Notes under the pieces: model-generated
Databases searched by the model: none
What the model saw: only the letters and a program-made list of their open reading frames with translations
What the model was told of the DNA's origin: nothing
In this document: positions 16,018 to 24,426 of the stretch, in pieces
Layout: each line of letters starts with the position of its first letter
How positions within the stretch are numbered: the stretch's first letter is position 1
Translations under genes and position numbers: made by a program
NCBI GenBank assembly: GCA_019509985.1
Contig: JAEKLF010000141.1
Coordinates: 1-34,140 of the forward strand
Length of the DNA stretch: 34,140 nucleotides
Direction: 5' to 3'
From: Burkholderiales bacterium
Lineage (GTDB): Bacteria; Pseudomonadota; Gammaproteobacteria; Burkholderiales; Burkholderiaceae_C

Positions 16018-17228
16018 GGCCCCTCCTGTTCGTGATTGCGACATGGTCCCTGCAAGCCGTCGCTGGGGCGCCAGCGCAACCAGCCCACGACGAGCGCCTT
16101 CGCGACGTCACTTACGACCCAAAGGCGGTCGTCACCGTGCCCGTGAAGCGAGGAGTCGTCACCCTGGTCACCCTGGATCCAGACGAAACCATCACGGACG
16201 TCGCCGCCGGCCTGGGTGGGGACTGCACCAAGCCGGAATCGGCCTGGTGCATTGCCGCTCAGCCGGGTGCCCGCAACGTGTTCGTCAAACCCAAGAGTTC
16301 GGCGAACGCGCCGAACAACATCGCGGTCGTCACCGATCGGCGCACGCATGCCTTCAAGTTCGTCGTCCTACCGGACACCGATCCCCGGCCGCCGGTATTC
16401 CGGCTCCAGGTCAATGCGCCGATGAAGCCAGCGGCATCTGCGGCGAAAGGACCCGCGCCCCGCGCATCTGCCCTACCTCCTCTCGATGTCACGCTGCTTC
16501 CGCGGCCCGAAGAGGTCGTCGCGGAGCGCATGCAAGCCAAGCCCCAGGTGATGAACACCCAGTACTCGATGGCCCAGGGTCGCGACTCGGAGGACATCGT
16601 CCCGACGCTGGTGTTCGACGACGGTCGCTTTACCTACCTTCGCTTCCCAGGCAACCGTGAGGTGCCAGCCGTGTTTCATGTTCGGAGCGACGGCAGCGAA
16701 ACGCTGGTCAATGCCCGCATGGAGGACGATCTGCTCGTCGTCGACCGCGTCAGCCGTCGGTTGATGCTGCGGGCGGGTTCGTCTGTCGTCGGCCTTTGGA
16801 ACGACGCCTTCGACCTCGACGGCGTGCCGCCCGGCGAAGGCACGACCGGGCGAGCCAGGCGTGCCGGACGTCGCCGCCGAACAGCGCGTGTCGATCTCCC
16901 GCAAGGGCTTGGCAGCGGTGGTGCTGCTGGTCGGCTCGCTGGTTGCCGTCTCGGCGTTCGGCATCCATCGCTTTGCGGCCAGCGGCAAACCGAAGGCGGA
17001 TGCCCAACCGGTCCGAGCCGGCGACAAGCCGGCAGCTGCGTCGACCGATCCACGCAAGCTCGACATGCAGCCGATGCCCGCCTCTGGCGTTGCCGCCGGC
17101 GGCGGCACCCTGGCGCCCCGCATTCCGGCGCTGGCACGAGACGAGACGGACGATGCCGAGCCCATCGGCGTTCGACGAACGGGAGCGGGAAGCGCTGGCA
17201 CCAGCGGCGCGAAGTGGGTCGCACCTGA
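16014..17228 (+). CDS. virB9: VirB9 outer-membrane core protein with aberrant C-terminus
   Basis: From ATG 16014 there is a short signal-like N-terminus and then VirB9: DVTYDPKAVVTVPVKRG, ETITDVAAGLGG and NVFVKPKSSANAPNNIAVVT (N-terminal domain), and VPTLVFDDGRFTYLRFPG, AVFHVRSDGSETLVN and SVVGLWNDAFDLDG (C-terminal VirB7-binding domain). Homology stops near 16845, at about residue 277, where a normal VirB9 is about to end. The frame then continues for some 125 Arg/Gly-rich residues that are the virB10 coding sequence read in the wrong frame. VirB9 lines the outer-membrane channel with VirB7 and VirB10; no VirB7 is seen. The tail is most simply explained by a deletion that removed the virB9 stop and the virB10 start. 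Confidence 0.8.
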   Translation: MRPLLFVIATWSLQAVAGAPAQPAHDERLRDVTYDPKAVVTVPVKRGVVTLVTLDPDETITDVAAGLGGDCTKPESAWCIAAQPGARNVFVKPKSSANAPNNIAVVTDRRTHAFKFVVLPDTDPRPPVFRLQVNAPMKPAASAAKGPAPRASALPPLDVTLLPRPEEVVAERMQAKPQVMNTQYSMAQGRDSEDIVPTLVFDDGRFTYLRFPGNREVPAVFHVRSDGSETLVNARMEDDLLVVDRVSRRLMLRAGSSVVGLWNDAFDLDGVPPGEGTTGRARRAGRRRRTARVDLPQGLGSGGAAGRLAGCRLGVRHPSLCGQRQTEGGCPTGPSRRQAGSCVDRSTQARHAADARLWRCRRRRHPGAPHSGAGTRRDGRCRAHRRSTNGSGKRWHQRREVGRT

Positions 17229-18204
17229 AGATGCACCCATCCTGCTGGTGACGTCGCGCCCCGGTCCGATCTCGAGCGCTGAAGGCGCCGGCCGGCGAAC
17301 GGGCGGCAGCGACCATGCGGCGACAGGCGCCGCGGGCACCTCGGACGAGACCTTGGACCCCCTGAGGGCAACGACCCGCAACCTGGAGGGCTACCAGCGC
17401 CAGCTCCAGGGTCTGCTGGACAACCTGGCCAAGACGGCCGACGTCGCCGGCGCGGGATCGATCGGCAACAACTCCGCCGCTGTGATGCTCAACGCCCCGC
17501 CCGCTGCAGGCGTCATCCACGCCTCAATCGGCGGCTCGGGCGGCTCCGGCACCGGCCTCTTCGGCGGGCGGCTGCAAGGATCTGCCACGTCCACCGTCAT
17601 GGCGGGCCGCCTGGTCAACCGCAGCTTGATCTTGCCCAAGGGCACCGCCTTCACTTGCGCGCTGAAGACCAAGCTGATCAGCGCCGCATCCGGCCTGGTG
17701 GGCTGCCAGGTCCAGCGCAATGTCTTCAGTGACGACGGCCGCGTGCTGCTCATCGAGCGTGGCTCACACCTCGACGGGGAGTACCGCATCGCGTCCGTCC
17801 GGCCGGGCACCGTGCGCATCCCTGTGCTCTGGACGCGCATCCGTACGCCGCTCGGGGTCACCGTCGACATCGATTCGCCCGCCACCGGCGCGCTCGGCGA
17901 GGCGGGCATCGACGGCTATGTCGACAACCGCTGGACCGAACGGATCGGCGCGGCCATGTTGCTGTCGCTGATCGACGACTCGGTGAAGCTGGTGATCCAG
18001 AACCAGGCCAATGAACGCCAGGCGGACACCATCGTGCTGCCATCGACGACCGCCAACACGAGCAAGCTGGCAGAGAAGGTGCTGGACAGCACCATCAACA
18101 TTCCGCCGCTGGTCTACCAGAACCAGGGCGGCGTCGTCGGCATCTACGTCGCGCGCGACGTGGACTTTTCTTCTGTCTACGAGCTCCGGCCGACGTCGCG
18201 ATGA
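16861..18204 (+). CDS. virB10: VirB10/TrbI-family channel protein
   Basis: 447 aa if read from GTG 16861; no ATG or good ribosome-binding site precedes it, and the frame upstream (GEPG just before the GTG) still looks like VirB10 cytoplasmic sequence, so the original N-terminus appears lost. One membrane helix lies at residues about 15-35 (LAAVVLLVGSLVAVSAFGI). Next comes a long disordered Pro/Gly/Ala linker, then the VirB10 beta-barrel: AGRLVNRSLILPKGTAFTC, GRVLLIERGSHLDGEY, VRIPVLWTRIRTPLGV and NRWTERIGAAMLLSLIDD. VirB10 spans both membranes and senses ATPase activity to gate the channel. It overlaps virB11 by ATGA. Confidence 0.85.
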   Translation: MPDVAAEQRVSISRKGLAAVVLLVGSLVAVSAFGIHRFAASGKPKADAQPVRAGDKPAAASTDPRKLDMQPMPASGVAAGGGTLAPRIPALARDETDDAEPIGVRRTGAGSAGTSGAKWVAPEDAPILLVTSRPGPISSAEGAGRRTGGSDHAATGAAGTSDETLDPLRATTRNLEGYQRQLQGLLDNLAKTADVAGAGSIGNNSAAVMLNAPPAAGVIHASIGGSGGSGTGLFGGRLQGSATSTVMAGRLVNRSLILPKGTAFTCALKTKLISAASGLVGCQVQRNVFSDDGRVLLIERGSHLDGEYRIASVRPGTVRIPVLWTRIRTPLGVTVDIDSPATGALGEAGIDGYVDNRWTERIGAAMLLSLIDDSVKLVIQNQANERQADTIVLPSTTANTSKLAEKVLDSTINIPPLVYQNQGGVVGIYVARDVDFSSVYELRPTSR

Positions 18205-19157
18205 ACACGGACACCCGCTTTCCCGACGCGACCACCGACGGCTGGTGCGGCGACGCCACCTCGGTCGTCGAGTTTCTGCGTCCTTTGCGCCATCACCTCG
18301 ATGCGCCCGACGTGCTGGAGGTCTGCTTCAACCGCCCTGGCGAACTGATGGTCGAGACAACCAAGGGCTGGTCTGCCATGGCGGCACCCGAGATGTCGCA
18401 GGAGCGCTGCATGTCGCTGGCAACTGCAGTCGCCACGTATGGCGACCAGCAGATCAACCAGGAGCGGCCCCTGCTGTCGGCAACATTGCCCAGCGGTGAG
18501 CGCGTCCAGTTCGTGATCCCGCCGGCCGTTCCACGCGGCACCGTATCCATCACGATCCGCAAGCCGTCCAGCGTCATCAAGGGCCTGCAGCAGTTCGAAC
18601 AGGAAGGCCTGTTCGAGCGTGCCCAGAGCGTCGTCCCCGGCGCTGCAGGTGACCTGGCCCCGCATGAAGCCGAGCTCCTCGCGCTTCGCAACGGTGGCCG
18701 CTACGCCGACTTCCTTCGGCTGACGCTGCCGAACCACCCCAACGTCGTCCACCTGTTCTACAGCAAGGATGCCCAGGGCACGGCCCGCGTCACGGCGAAG
18801 TCGCTGCTGGAGGCCTGCCTGCGCATGAAGCCGGACCGCATCTTCCTGGCCGAGGTGCGCGGTGACGAATGCTTCCACTTCGTCCGGCTGGCCGCCTCCG
18901 GTCACCCAGGCAGCATCACCAGCGTGCACGCTGGCAGCTGTGCGCTGGCCTTCGAGCAGATGGCGTTGATGATCCGCGAGACCAGCGCCGGGAGTGGGCT
19001 GCGCATGGACGAGATCAAGCGGCTGCTGCGCATCGTCATCGATGTCGTCGTGCAGTTCGACCGCGACGAGCGGGGCCGCTTCATCTCAGAAATCCTCTAC
19101 GAGCCGCGAGGCCAGCGCCTCGGCCGTCAAGTCGCCACAGCGGAGGCATCGACATGA
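18201..19157 (+). CDS. virB11: VirB11 traffic ATPase lacking its P-loop
   Basis: 318 aa. N-terminal domain: VVEFLRPLRHHLDAPDVLEV, ELMVETTKGW, RPLLSATLPSGERVQFVIPP and GTVSITIRKPSS. C-terminal RecA part: NVVHLFYSKDAQGTARV, SLLEACLRMKPDRIFLAEVR and ASGHPGSITSVHAG. Between them the family always has a Walker A motif (GxTGSGKT) and an ITIEDxxEL box; here GGRYADFLRL joins directly to TLPNHPNVVHLF near 18719-18730, with the frame kept. About 40-50 residues are missing, which also explains the short length against roughly 340-360. VirB11 is a hexameric ATPase that switches pilus assembly to DNA transfer; this version should not bind or hydrolyse ATP. It has ATGA overlaps on both sides. Confidence 0.85.
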   Translation: MNTDTRFPDATTDGWCGDATSVVEFLRPLRHHLDAPDVLEVCFNRPGELMVETTKGWSAMAAPEMSQERCMSLATAVATYGDQQINQERPLLSATLPSGERVQFVIPPAVPRGTVSITIRKPSSVIKGLQQFEQEGLFERAQSVVPGAAGDLAPHEAELLALRNGGRYADFLRLTLPNHPNVVHLFYSKDAQGTARVTAKSLLEACLRMKPDRIFLAEVRGDECFHFVRLAASGHPGSITSVHAGSCALAFEQMALMIRETSAGSGLRMDEIKRLLRIVIDVVVQFDRDERGRFISEILYEPRGQRLGRQVATAEAST

Positions 19158-21169
19158 ACAACGTCACCGCCCTTCCCTTCGCCAGCTGGCCCGCCGGCCA
19201 CAAGATCGCCGCCGTAGTGTTCGCCGTGGCCGCTTATGTGGCACTGGCCTTCGCCGCGGTCTACCTGTCGGGCGCGCTGTTCCTGCTGCTGTGCAAGGCC
19301 AACCCGGCCCAGGCGAGGCTCGGCAGCATCGTGAGCTACTGGCGGCTGTACAAGGACGACTCGCTGTTGCGCAAGCGGCTGCAGATCGCCTTAGGCGTTT
19401 CCGGCGTGGGCTTGCTGGTTCTGCTTCCCGCAGGGCTGGTCATCGCCGCACGCTCCCGCCGTCCTCTGCACGGCGACGCCCGCTTCGCCACGCCGGCCGA
19501 GGTCGAGCGCGCCGGGCTGACCCGGGCGGGCAAGAGCCCGGCCATCCTGGTCGGCAAGCACCGCGGCCGGTTCCTGAGCCTGCCGGGACAACTGTCGGTG
19601 ATGCTGTCGGCGCCGACCCGCAGCGGCAAGGGCGTCGGCATCGTCATCCCGAACCTCCTCAACTGGCCCGATTCGGCCGTCGTGCTGGACATCAAGGGCG
19701 AGAACCACGCAGCCACCGCCGGCTTCCGTGCGGCCTGCGGCCAATCCGTCTTTGCGTTCTCGCCCTTTGACGACGAGGCCAGGAGCCACCGCTGGAATCC
19801 GCTGTCGTCGGTACGCACAGATGAGCTGCACCGCATCAGTGACCTGCTGGCGATCGGGCAGGTCTTCTTCCCCAACGACACCAGCGGCACCTCGTCGGAG
19901 GCGTTCTTCAACGACCAGGCCCGCAACCTCTTCCTCGGGCTGGGCCTGCTCCTGCTGGAATCACCGGCACTGCCGCGCACTGTCGGCGAGATGCTGCGGC
20001 AATCCTCGGGCAAGGGTCAGGCGCTGAGCGCGCATCTGGCGCAACTGATCAACGCGCGGATCGAACAGGGGCGGCCGCTGTCCCAGGAATGCACCGACGC
20101 ACTGCGGCGCCTGCTAACCACCTCGGACAACACGCTGTCCAGCATCGTGGCGACGTTCAATGCGCCGCTGACGATCTTCGCTGATCCCATCGTGGATGCC
20201 GCGACCAGTGCGGATGACTTCGACCTGGCCGATGTGCGGCGTCGCCGCATGACCGTCTATGTGCGGATCCCGCCGCACCGCATGGCCAGCGCCAGGCCGC
20301 TGCTGAACCTCTTTTTCTCGCAGCTGGTCGGCCTGAACACCCGGCACCTGCCCGAACAGGACCCGACGCTCAGGTACCAGTGCCTGCTGGTCAACGACGA
20401 ATTCACCTCGATGGGCCGCGTGAGCATCATCTCCACGGCAGCGGCCTTCCTGGCCGGCTACAACCTTCGCCTGCTGACCATCATCCAGGCGATGTCCCAG
20501 CTCGACGCCGTCTACGGCGAGAAGGAAGCCCGGACGTTTGCGACCAACCACGGCCTCCAGATCCTGTACGCACCGCGCGAGCAGCGGGACGCCGACGAGT
20601 ACAGCGCCATGCTCGGCCAGTACACCGAACGGGCGACGTCGCGTGGCCGCAGCCAGTCCTTCAGCAACCATGGCCACAGCTCCATCAGCCGCAACGAAAG
20701 CGAGCAGCGCCGTGCACTATTGCTGCCGCAGGAGATGAAGTCCCTGGGCAGCGATCGTCTGGTCTTGGTGCTGGAGAACTGCAAACCCATCCTCGGCGAA
20801 AAGATCCGCTACTTCAACGACAAGGCGTTCAGGACGCGGCTGAAGCCCGCACCCAACGTGCCGCGCATGAACATGGACCTGCACCTAGCCCGCGTGCAAG
20901 GGCGCTGGCGCTATGCCAACGATGACCTGCCAGACGGGGAAACCATCGACATCCAAAGGTTGGCGCATGACATGGCGCAGCTTCCTGACGACTTCGACGG
21001 CCCCTCGGACCAGCTGGCCGAGACCCTGCTCAATTTCTTCACCGCCAGCGGTTCGTCAACCGGTGGCGGCGAGATCGAACCGATGGCGGATGATGACGGC
21101 GTGCTGCTCGAGCACCCAGAACGAGACGGCCACCCGCTCGTGCAGTCCACCGAGTGCATCGACATCTGA
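19154..21169 (+). CDS. virD4: VirD4/TraG-family coupling protein
   Basis: 671 aa from ATG 19154, overlapping the virB11 stop (ATGA); the longer in-frame extension into virB11 is an artefact. Two N-terminal membrane helices lie at about residues 15-45 (IAAVVFAVAAYVALAFAAVY) and 80-100 (VGLLVLLPAGLVIAA). Walker A is APTRSGKG (residues 153-160), with VVLDIKGEN after it. Walker B is VNDEFTSMG (D415/E416). Family motifs HGDARFA, NPLSSV and GYNLRLLTIIQAMSQLD are present. It recruits relaxase-DNA to the channel using ATP. The C-terminal 70 residues are acidic, a possible substrate-recognition tail. No lesion is seen. Confidence 0.92.
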   Translation: MNNVTALPFASWPAGHKIAAVVFAVAAYVALAFAAVYLSGALFLLLCKANPAQARLGSIVSYWRLYKDDSLLRKRLQIALGVSGVGLLVLLPAGLVIAARSRRPLHGDARFATPAEVERAGLTRAGKSPAILVGKHRGRFLSLPGQLSVMLSAPTRSGKGVGIVIPNLLNWPDSAVVLDIKGENHAATAGFRAACGQSVFAFSPFDDEARSHRWNPLSSVRTDELHRISDLLAIGQVFFPNDTSGTSSEAFFNDQARNLFLGLGLLLLESPALPRTVGEMLRQSSGKGQALSAHLAQLINARIEQGRPLSQECTDALRRLLTTSDNTLSSIVATFNAPLTIFADPIVDAATSADDFDLADVRRRRMTVYVRIPPHRMASARPLLNLFFSQLVGLNTRHLPEQDPTLRYQCLLVNDEFTSMGRVSIISTAAAFLAGYNLRLLTIIQAMSQLDAVYGEKEARTFATNHGLQILYAPREQRDADEYSAMLGQYTERATSRGRSQSFSNHGHSSISRNESEQRRALLLPQEMKSLGSDRLVLVLENCKPILGEKIRYFNDKAFRTRLKPAPNVPRMNMDLHLARVQGRWRYANDDLPDGETIDIQRLAHDMAQLPDDFDGPSDQLAETLLNFFTASGSSTGGGEIEPMADDDGVLLEHPERDGHPLVQSTECIDI

Positions 21170-21183
21170 AACGAGGCGACACC

Positions 21184-21825
21184 ATGCGCACCGCAATCCT
21201 TCTCAGCCCTTTCCTGACGAGCCTGGCACTGCTGACGTCCTGCAGCTCACCGCCGAAGCCGCCGTCGGTCGACGAGGGCAACAGACGGCCCGTCAACTCG
21301 GCAATGGCCGTCGAACTGCAGGTGTGCAAGAACGAGCTGCAGAACACCCGACTGCTCGCCACCGAAGCGACGCGGCTCGCCGACTCCACGTCGGCGACGC
21401 TGGCCAGCATTGCCGCGCGCCAGCAGGCGCTCGCGGACCTGAACGCGCCCGAACCGCCCGCCGCGCAGGGCAATGCCCTGTTCACGGTGCGCTTCGGCTA
21501 CGGCAGCGCACGCGTCGACATCCCTGCGGATGCCGAGAAGGCGTTGATCGCACAAGCCAAGTCTGCGCCGCTGATCATGCTCCGTGGCCGCACCGACGGA
21601 CCGACCGATTCGCTCGCTGAGAGCCGCATCTCCCGGGAGCGAGCCAACGCCGTGCGCGACTACCTGGTCGCGGCAGGCATCGACGCCTCACGCGTCCGAG
21701 CCACGTACCAGCCGGTAGGTGACCACGTGGCGGACAACGCCAGCGCCAGCGGCCAGGTCCTGAATCGGCGCGTCGAGATCGAGCTGTACCGCGCCCTCCC
21801 GGTGGCGCTCGGCGCCGGTCAATGA
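21184..21825 (+). CDS. OmpA-domain lipoprotein
   Basis: 213 aa from ATG 21184. A lipoprotein signal (LTSLALLTSC, lipid Cys at about residue 20) is followed by a short helical region (VELQVCKNELQNTRLL) and an OmpA/MotB peptidoglycan-binding domain: ALFTVRFGYGSARVDIP, LIMLRGRTDG, ISRERANAVRDYLVAAGI and NRRVEIELY. It would anchor in a membrane and bind peptidoglycan, and may stabilise the secretion channel in the envelope; it might also stand in for the unseen VirB7 lipoprotein, but this is inference. It begins 14 nt after virD4 and is presumably in the same operon. Confidence 0.8.
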   Translation: MRTAILLSPFLTSLALLTSCSSPPKPPSVDEGNRRPVNSAMAVELQVCKNELQNTRLLATEATRLADSTSATLASIAARQQALADLNAPEPPAAQGNALFTVRFGYGSARVDIPADAEKALIAQAKSAPLIMLRGRTDGPTDSLAESRISRERANAVRDYLVAAGIDASRVRATYQPVGDHVADNASASGQVLNRRVEIELYRALPVALGAGQ

Positions 21826-21844
21826 ACATCTGTTGGAGACCACC

Positions 21845-22981
21845 ATGGCTGCTGAGACCCCCCTCCCCGCCTCTCCGAAGCCGCCGAGCGGCGGAACGGT
21901 AGAGCCCGCGAACCGCGCCGCGGTCGCCAAGGACAAGTTCCAGACCCCGCTCGATCTTCAGGGTGAGCGGTTCGAGCTGCGCGACCCGCTTGCGGATGTG
22001 ACGTATCGCGCAAAGGCGCTGGACGACATCGTCGCCAAGGCCACCCAGCTCGGCGCGACGCGATTCACCGCCATCTCGGAGGACGGCCAACGCACCCCAG
22101 TCGTGAAAGTCGGTGCGCAGTGGCAGCGCGGCGAACCGCTGCCGCAGCGCGCCGAGCGTCCGCTGGACCTCGGCCCAGCCAAGGGCGATCTGCCGGATTC
22201 GCCCGCCGCAAAGGCGAAGCAGGTTCACGACATGGCGCCAATGGCAGAACCACCGGGCGCCAAGGTCCTGGCGAAGATCGAGTCCGACGCTGAGCGCGCA
22301 GCCCTGGTGACCCGGCTGCAGACCGGGCTCAAGGACCGGTACATCATCAAGAACGCGCCGGTGACCATCGGCAACGTCCGCATCGGCCACACCGAGTACC
22401 GTTTCCGCGGCGACAGCTCACGCGTCGCCTTCACGGAGTCGACCTTCACACTTTCGACCGACACCAACAGCCCGTCCGTTGCTCGATCCATGGTCGACGT
22501 CGCTCAGACCCGCAACTGGAAGGGCCTGCGGGTGTCGGGCAATGAAGACTTCCGCCGGCTCGTGTGGCTGGAGGCGTCGGTACGCGGCGTGAAGGCAATC
22601 GGCTACGAACCCAACGCGGCGGACCGCGACGCGCTGCGGCGCGAGCAACAGGCACGCCAGATCAACCGCATCGAGCCGACGCTGGAGCCGAAGGGTTCTG
22701 CTGCACCTGCCGGCGAAAAGGCGTCCGCCCGCGGTGGTGGCAGCCGCAAGGCCGTGGTCGCCGCCATTGAAGCGCTGCTCGTTGCCAAAGGCGTGCCCGA
22801 GGCCAAACGAAAGGACGTGCTGGCCGTAGCGACCGAGAAGCTGGCCCAGCGTACCCGGCAGGGTCAGGCGCCACAGGTCAAGGTCTACGACAAGGCCGCT
22901 CAGCCCCAACGCAGCGCGCCGTTGCCGACCCAGGAGCGGAGCAGCACCCGAGACCGCAGCGTCGGCTCGCACGTGAGGTGA
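21845..22981 (+). CDS. LPD7-domain conjugation-associated protein
   Basis: 378 aa from ATG 21845 with GGAGA 5 nt upstream; an in-frame TTG at 21833 is less likely. It contains an N-terminal module (ELRDPLADVTYRAKALDD, FTAISEDGQRTPVV) and a central module (DRYIIKNAPVTIGNVRIG through NWKGLRVSGNEDFRRLVW and GVKAIGYEP). The central module resembles LPD7 (large polyvalent protein-associated domain 7), found in relaxases and other conjugative proteins. The C-terminal third is basic and probably disordered with a helical segment. It has no signal peptide. It may act in the donor or be sent to the recipient with DNA; that is a guess. Confidence 0.6.
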   Translation: MAAETPLPASPKPPSGGTVEPANRAAVAKDKFQTPLDLQGERFELRDPLADVTYRAKALDDIVAKATQLGATRFTAISEDGQRTPVVKVGAQWQRGEPLPQRAERPLDLGPAKGDLPDSPAAKAKQVHDMAPMAEPPGAKVLAKIESDAERAALVTRLQTGLKDRYIIKNAPVTIGNVRIGHTEYRFRGDSSRVAFTESTFTLSTDTNSPSVARSMVDVAQTRNWKGLRVSGNEDFRRLVWLEASVRGVKAIGYEPNAADRDALRREQQARQINRIEPTLEPKGSAAPAGEKASARGGGSRKAVVAAIEALLVAKGVPEAKRKDVLAVATEKLAQRTRQGQAPQVKVYDKAAQPQRSAPLPTQERSSTRDRSVGSHVR

Positions 22982-22985
22982 CGAC

Positions 22986-24203
22986 GTGTCGATTCACTCG
23001 GTCGAGGAACACCAGTCCGCGGTCTATGAGATCGCCGGCCGCCATTACGACATCCGATCTCCCGACTTCGCCGCGGCCATCGCACGGGCATACGCCAACC
23101 AACAACGTCCGAGATGTGTCTGCCGGCCGGAGGGCATCGAAACCTACGTTGCCAGGCTGAACGACGGCTATGTCGTCAAGCGCATGCCCGACACGGGAAA
23201 CCAGCACGCGGCGTCCTGCCCGCATTTTGAGCCGCCTGCGGACGCATCAGGCTTACGGCCGCTGCTGGGCACGGCGATCCGCGAGGATCCGGTGACGGGT
23301 CTGACCTCGCTGAAGCTGGATTTCAGCTTGTCGAGGTCGCCCCAACGGCTGGCGTCGAGCCGCACTTCGGCGTGCGGGACACCCTCGGTGCGCAGCTGCC
23401 CTCGTCTTTCGCTACGCGGGCTGCTCCTCTATCTGTGGGAACAGGCGGGCCTGACGCGCTGGCAACCCATCTTCGCGGGCAAGCGCACGTGGGCCATGGT
23501 TCGCAAGCGACTGCTGCAGGCAGCCGGCGACAAAATCGTCGGTGGGCGTCCTTTGCTGGACCGGCTGTTTTTGCCTGAGCCGTTTTTGGTGGAGCAGCGC
23601 GAAGCGATTGGCCGTCGGCGCGCGGCGTTCTGGGCCATGGCCGGCGCCAACTCGGCAGGCGCTGGTCAGCTGCTTCTGATGATCGGAGAGCTGAAGGAGA
23701 TATCGCCTGCGCGCTGCGGGTTCCGGGCAGTCGTCAAACAGATGCCTGATCAGGCGTTCATCGTCGACGAGCGCCTGTACAGCCGCATCACACGGCACCT
23801 GCAGCCAGAGCTGGCGCTCTGGAGCGTTGCCGACGGCATCCGCATGTTGGTGGTCGCGACGTTCGGCGCAGGCGCGGCTGGCGTGCCCACGATTCTGGAA
23901 CTGGCCCTGATTCCTACCACCAGAGACTGGTTGCCGGTCAAGGACGTTTTTGAGCATCAACTCGTTGAGCGACTCGTCGCCGAGAACCGCTCCTTCCTGA
24001 AGGACGCGCCGTTAGATCCACGGTCGCCTGGGTTCGTCCGGTGCGCGACGCTGATCGACCGCTCGAGGATGGCACTTGCGCTTTTTGTGGTCACGAGCGC
24101 AGACCAGATCAACAAGGCAAATTTGTCGAGCAGACTTGCGACAGAAACCACATGGGCATGGAACGTGGCTGAAGGGCCTATTCCAGCTCTTCCTTGGTCT
24201 TGA
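22986..24203 (+). CDS. DUF1173-family protein
   Basis: 405 aa from GTG 22986, only 4 nt after the previous stop. The N-terminal region has a Cys/His cluster (PRCVCRPEGIETYVARLN, HAASCPHFEPP) plus KRMPDTG, and a later block with FAGKRTWAMVRKRLLQAA, typical of DUF1173 proteins carried on conjugative elements. The Cys/His pattern suggests a zinc site, and the family is thought to be cytoplasmic and nucleic-acid associated, but no activity is established to my knowledge. It reads through to a family-like end (WNVAEGPIPALPW). Its last 26 nt overlap the convergent small ORF at 24178-24369. Confidence 0.65.
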   Translation: MSIHSVEEHQSAVYEIAGRHYDIRSPDFAAAIARAYANQQRPRCVCRPEGIETYVARLNDGYVVKRMPDTGNQHAASCPHFEPPADASGLRPLLGTAIREDPVTGLTSLKLDFSLSRSPQRLASSRTSACGTPSVRSCPRLSLRGLLLYLWEQAGLTRWQPIFAGKRTWAMVRKRLLQAAGDKIVGGRPLLDRLFLPEPFLVEQREAIGRRRAAFWAMAGANSAGAGQLLLMIGELKEISPARCGFRAVVKQMPDQAFIVDERLYSRITRHLQPELALWSVADGIRMLVVATFGAGAAGVPTILELALIPTTRDWLPVKDVFEHQLVERLVAENRSFLKDAPLDPRSPGFVRCATLIDRSRMALALFVVTSADQINKANLSSRLATETTWAWNVAEGPIPALPWS

Positions 24204-24369
24204 CCCAAAGCCGCTCGACCGGTTGAATCCGCCAGCGGTTGCTGCCGGCCGCTCTGCTGAGCCGGCTGTCGGCAAAGTGCCCGAAGGAGCCGATGGCGGA
24301 TGGGCGCTTGTCGCGGCGGCGTGGGCAATAGAAGTGGCGACTCAGAGAACGGCACACCCATAAGAGCAA
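24178..24369 (-). CDS. Possible small basic protein, convergent with the DUF1173 gene
   Basis: A minus-strand frame of up to 63 aa opening with TTG 24369 or GTG 24357. Core: HFYCPRRRDKRPSAIGSFGH, then LSRAAGSNRWRIQPVERLWV and KTKEELE. Third codon positions are strongly G/C and the composition is balanced, as expected of a real gene here. A GATAAT -10-like box lies directly upstream. There is no ATG, no clear ribosome-binding site and no known family, so it may be a genuine small gene or the truncated end of a larger one. Confidence 0.4.
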   Translation of the reverse strand: MLLWVCRSLSRHFYCPRRRDKRPSAIGSFGHFADSRLSRAAGSNRWRIQPVERLWVKTKEELE

Positions 24370-24402
24370 TTATCGTGATGCGGTTTAGAAGAGATAAATA
24401 AA

Positions 24403-24420
24403 GCGGCCCGTTCGGGCCGC
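24403..24420. terminator. Perfect GC-rich hairpin terminator
   Basis: GCGGCCCG-tt-CGGGCCGC is a perfect 8-bp stem. On the minus strand it is followed by TTTATTTATCTC, a U-rich tract, so it is best as a minus-strand intrinsic terminator; on the plus strand it is preceded by A-rich sequence but followed only by CTTCAGTT. It separates the conjugation genes from the KAP/CRISPR part and may act in both directions. Confidence 0.55.
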
Positions 24421-24426
24421 CTTCAG

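Noticed and set aside
18869..19153. N-terminal extension of the virD4 frame
   Set aside because: Overlaps virB11 in another frame and is Arg-rich; VirD4 proper starts at ATG 19154 in an ATGA overlap.
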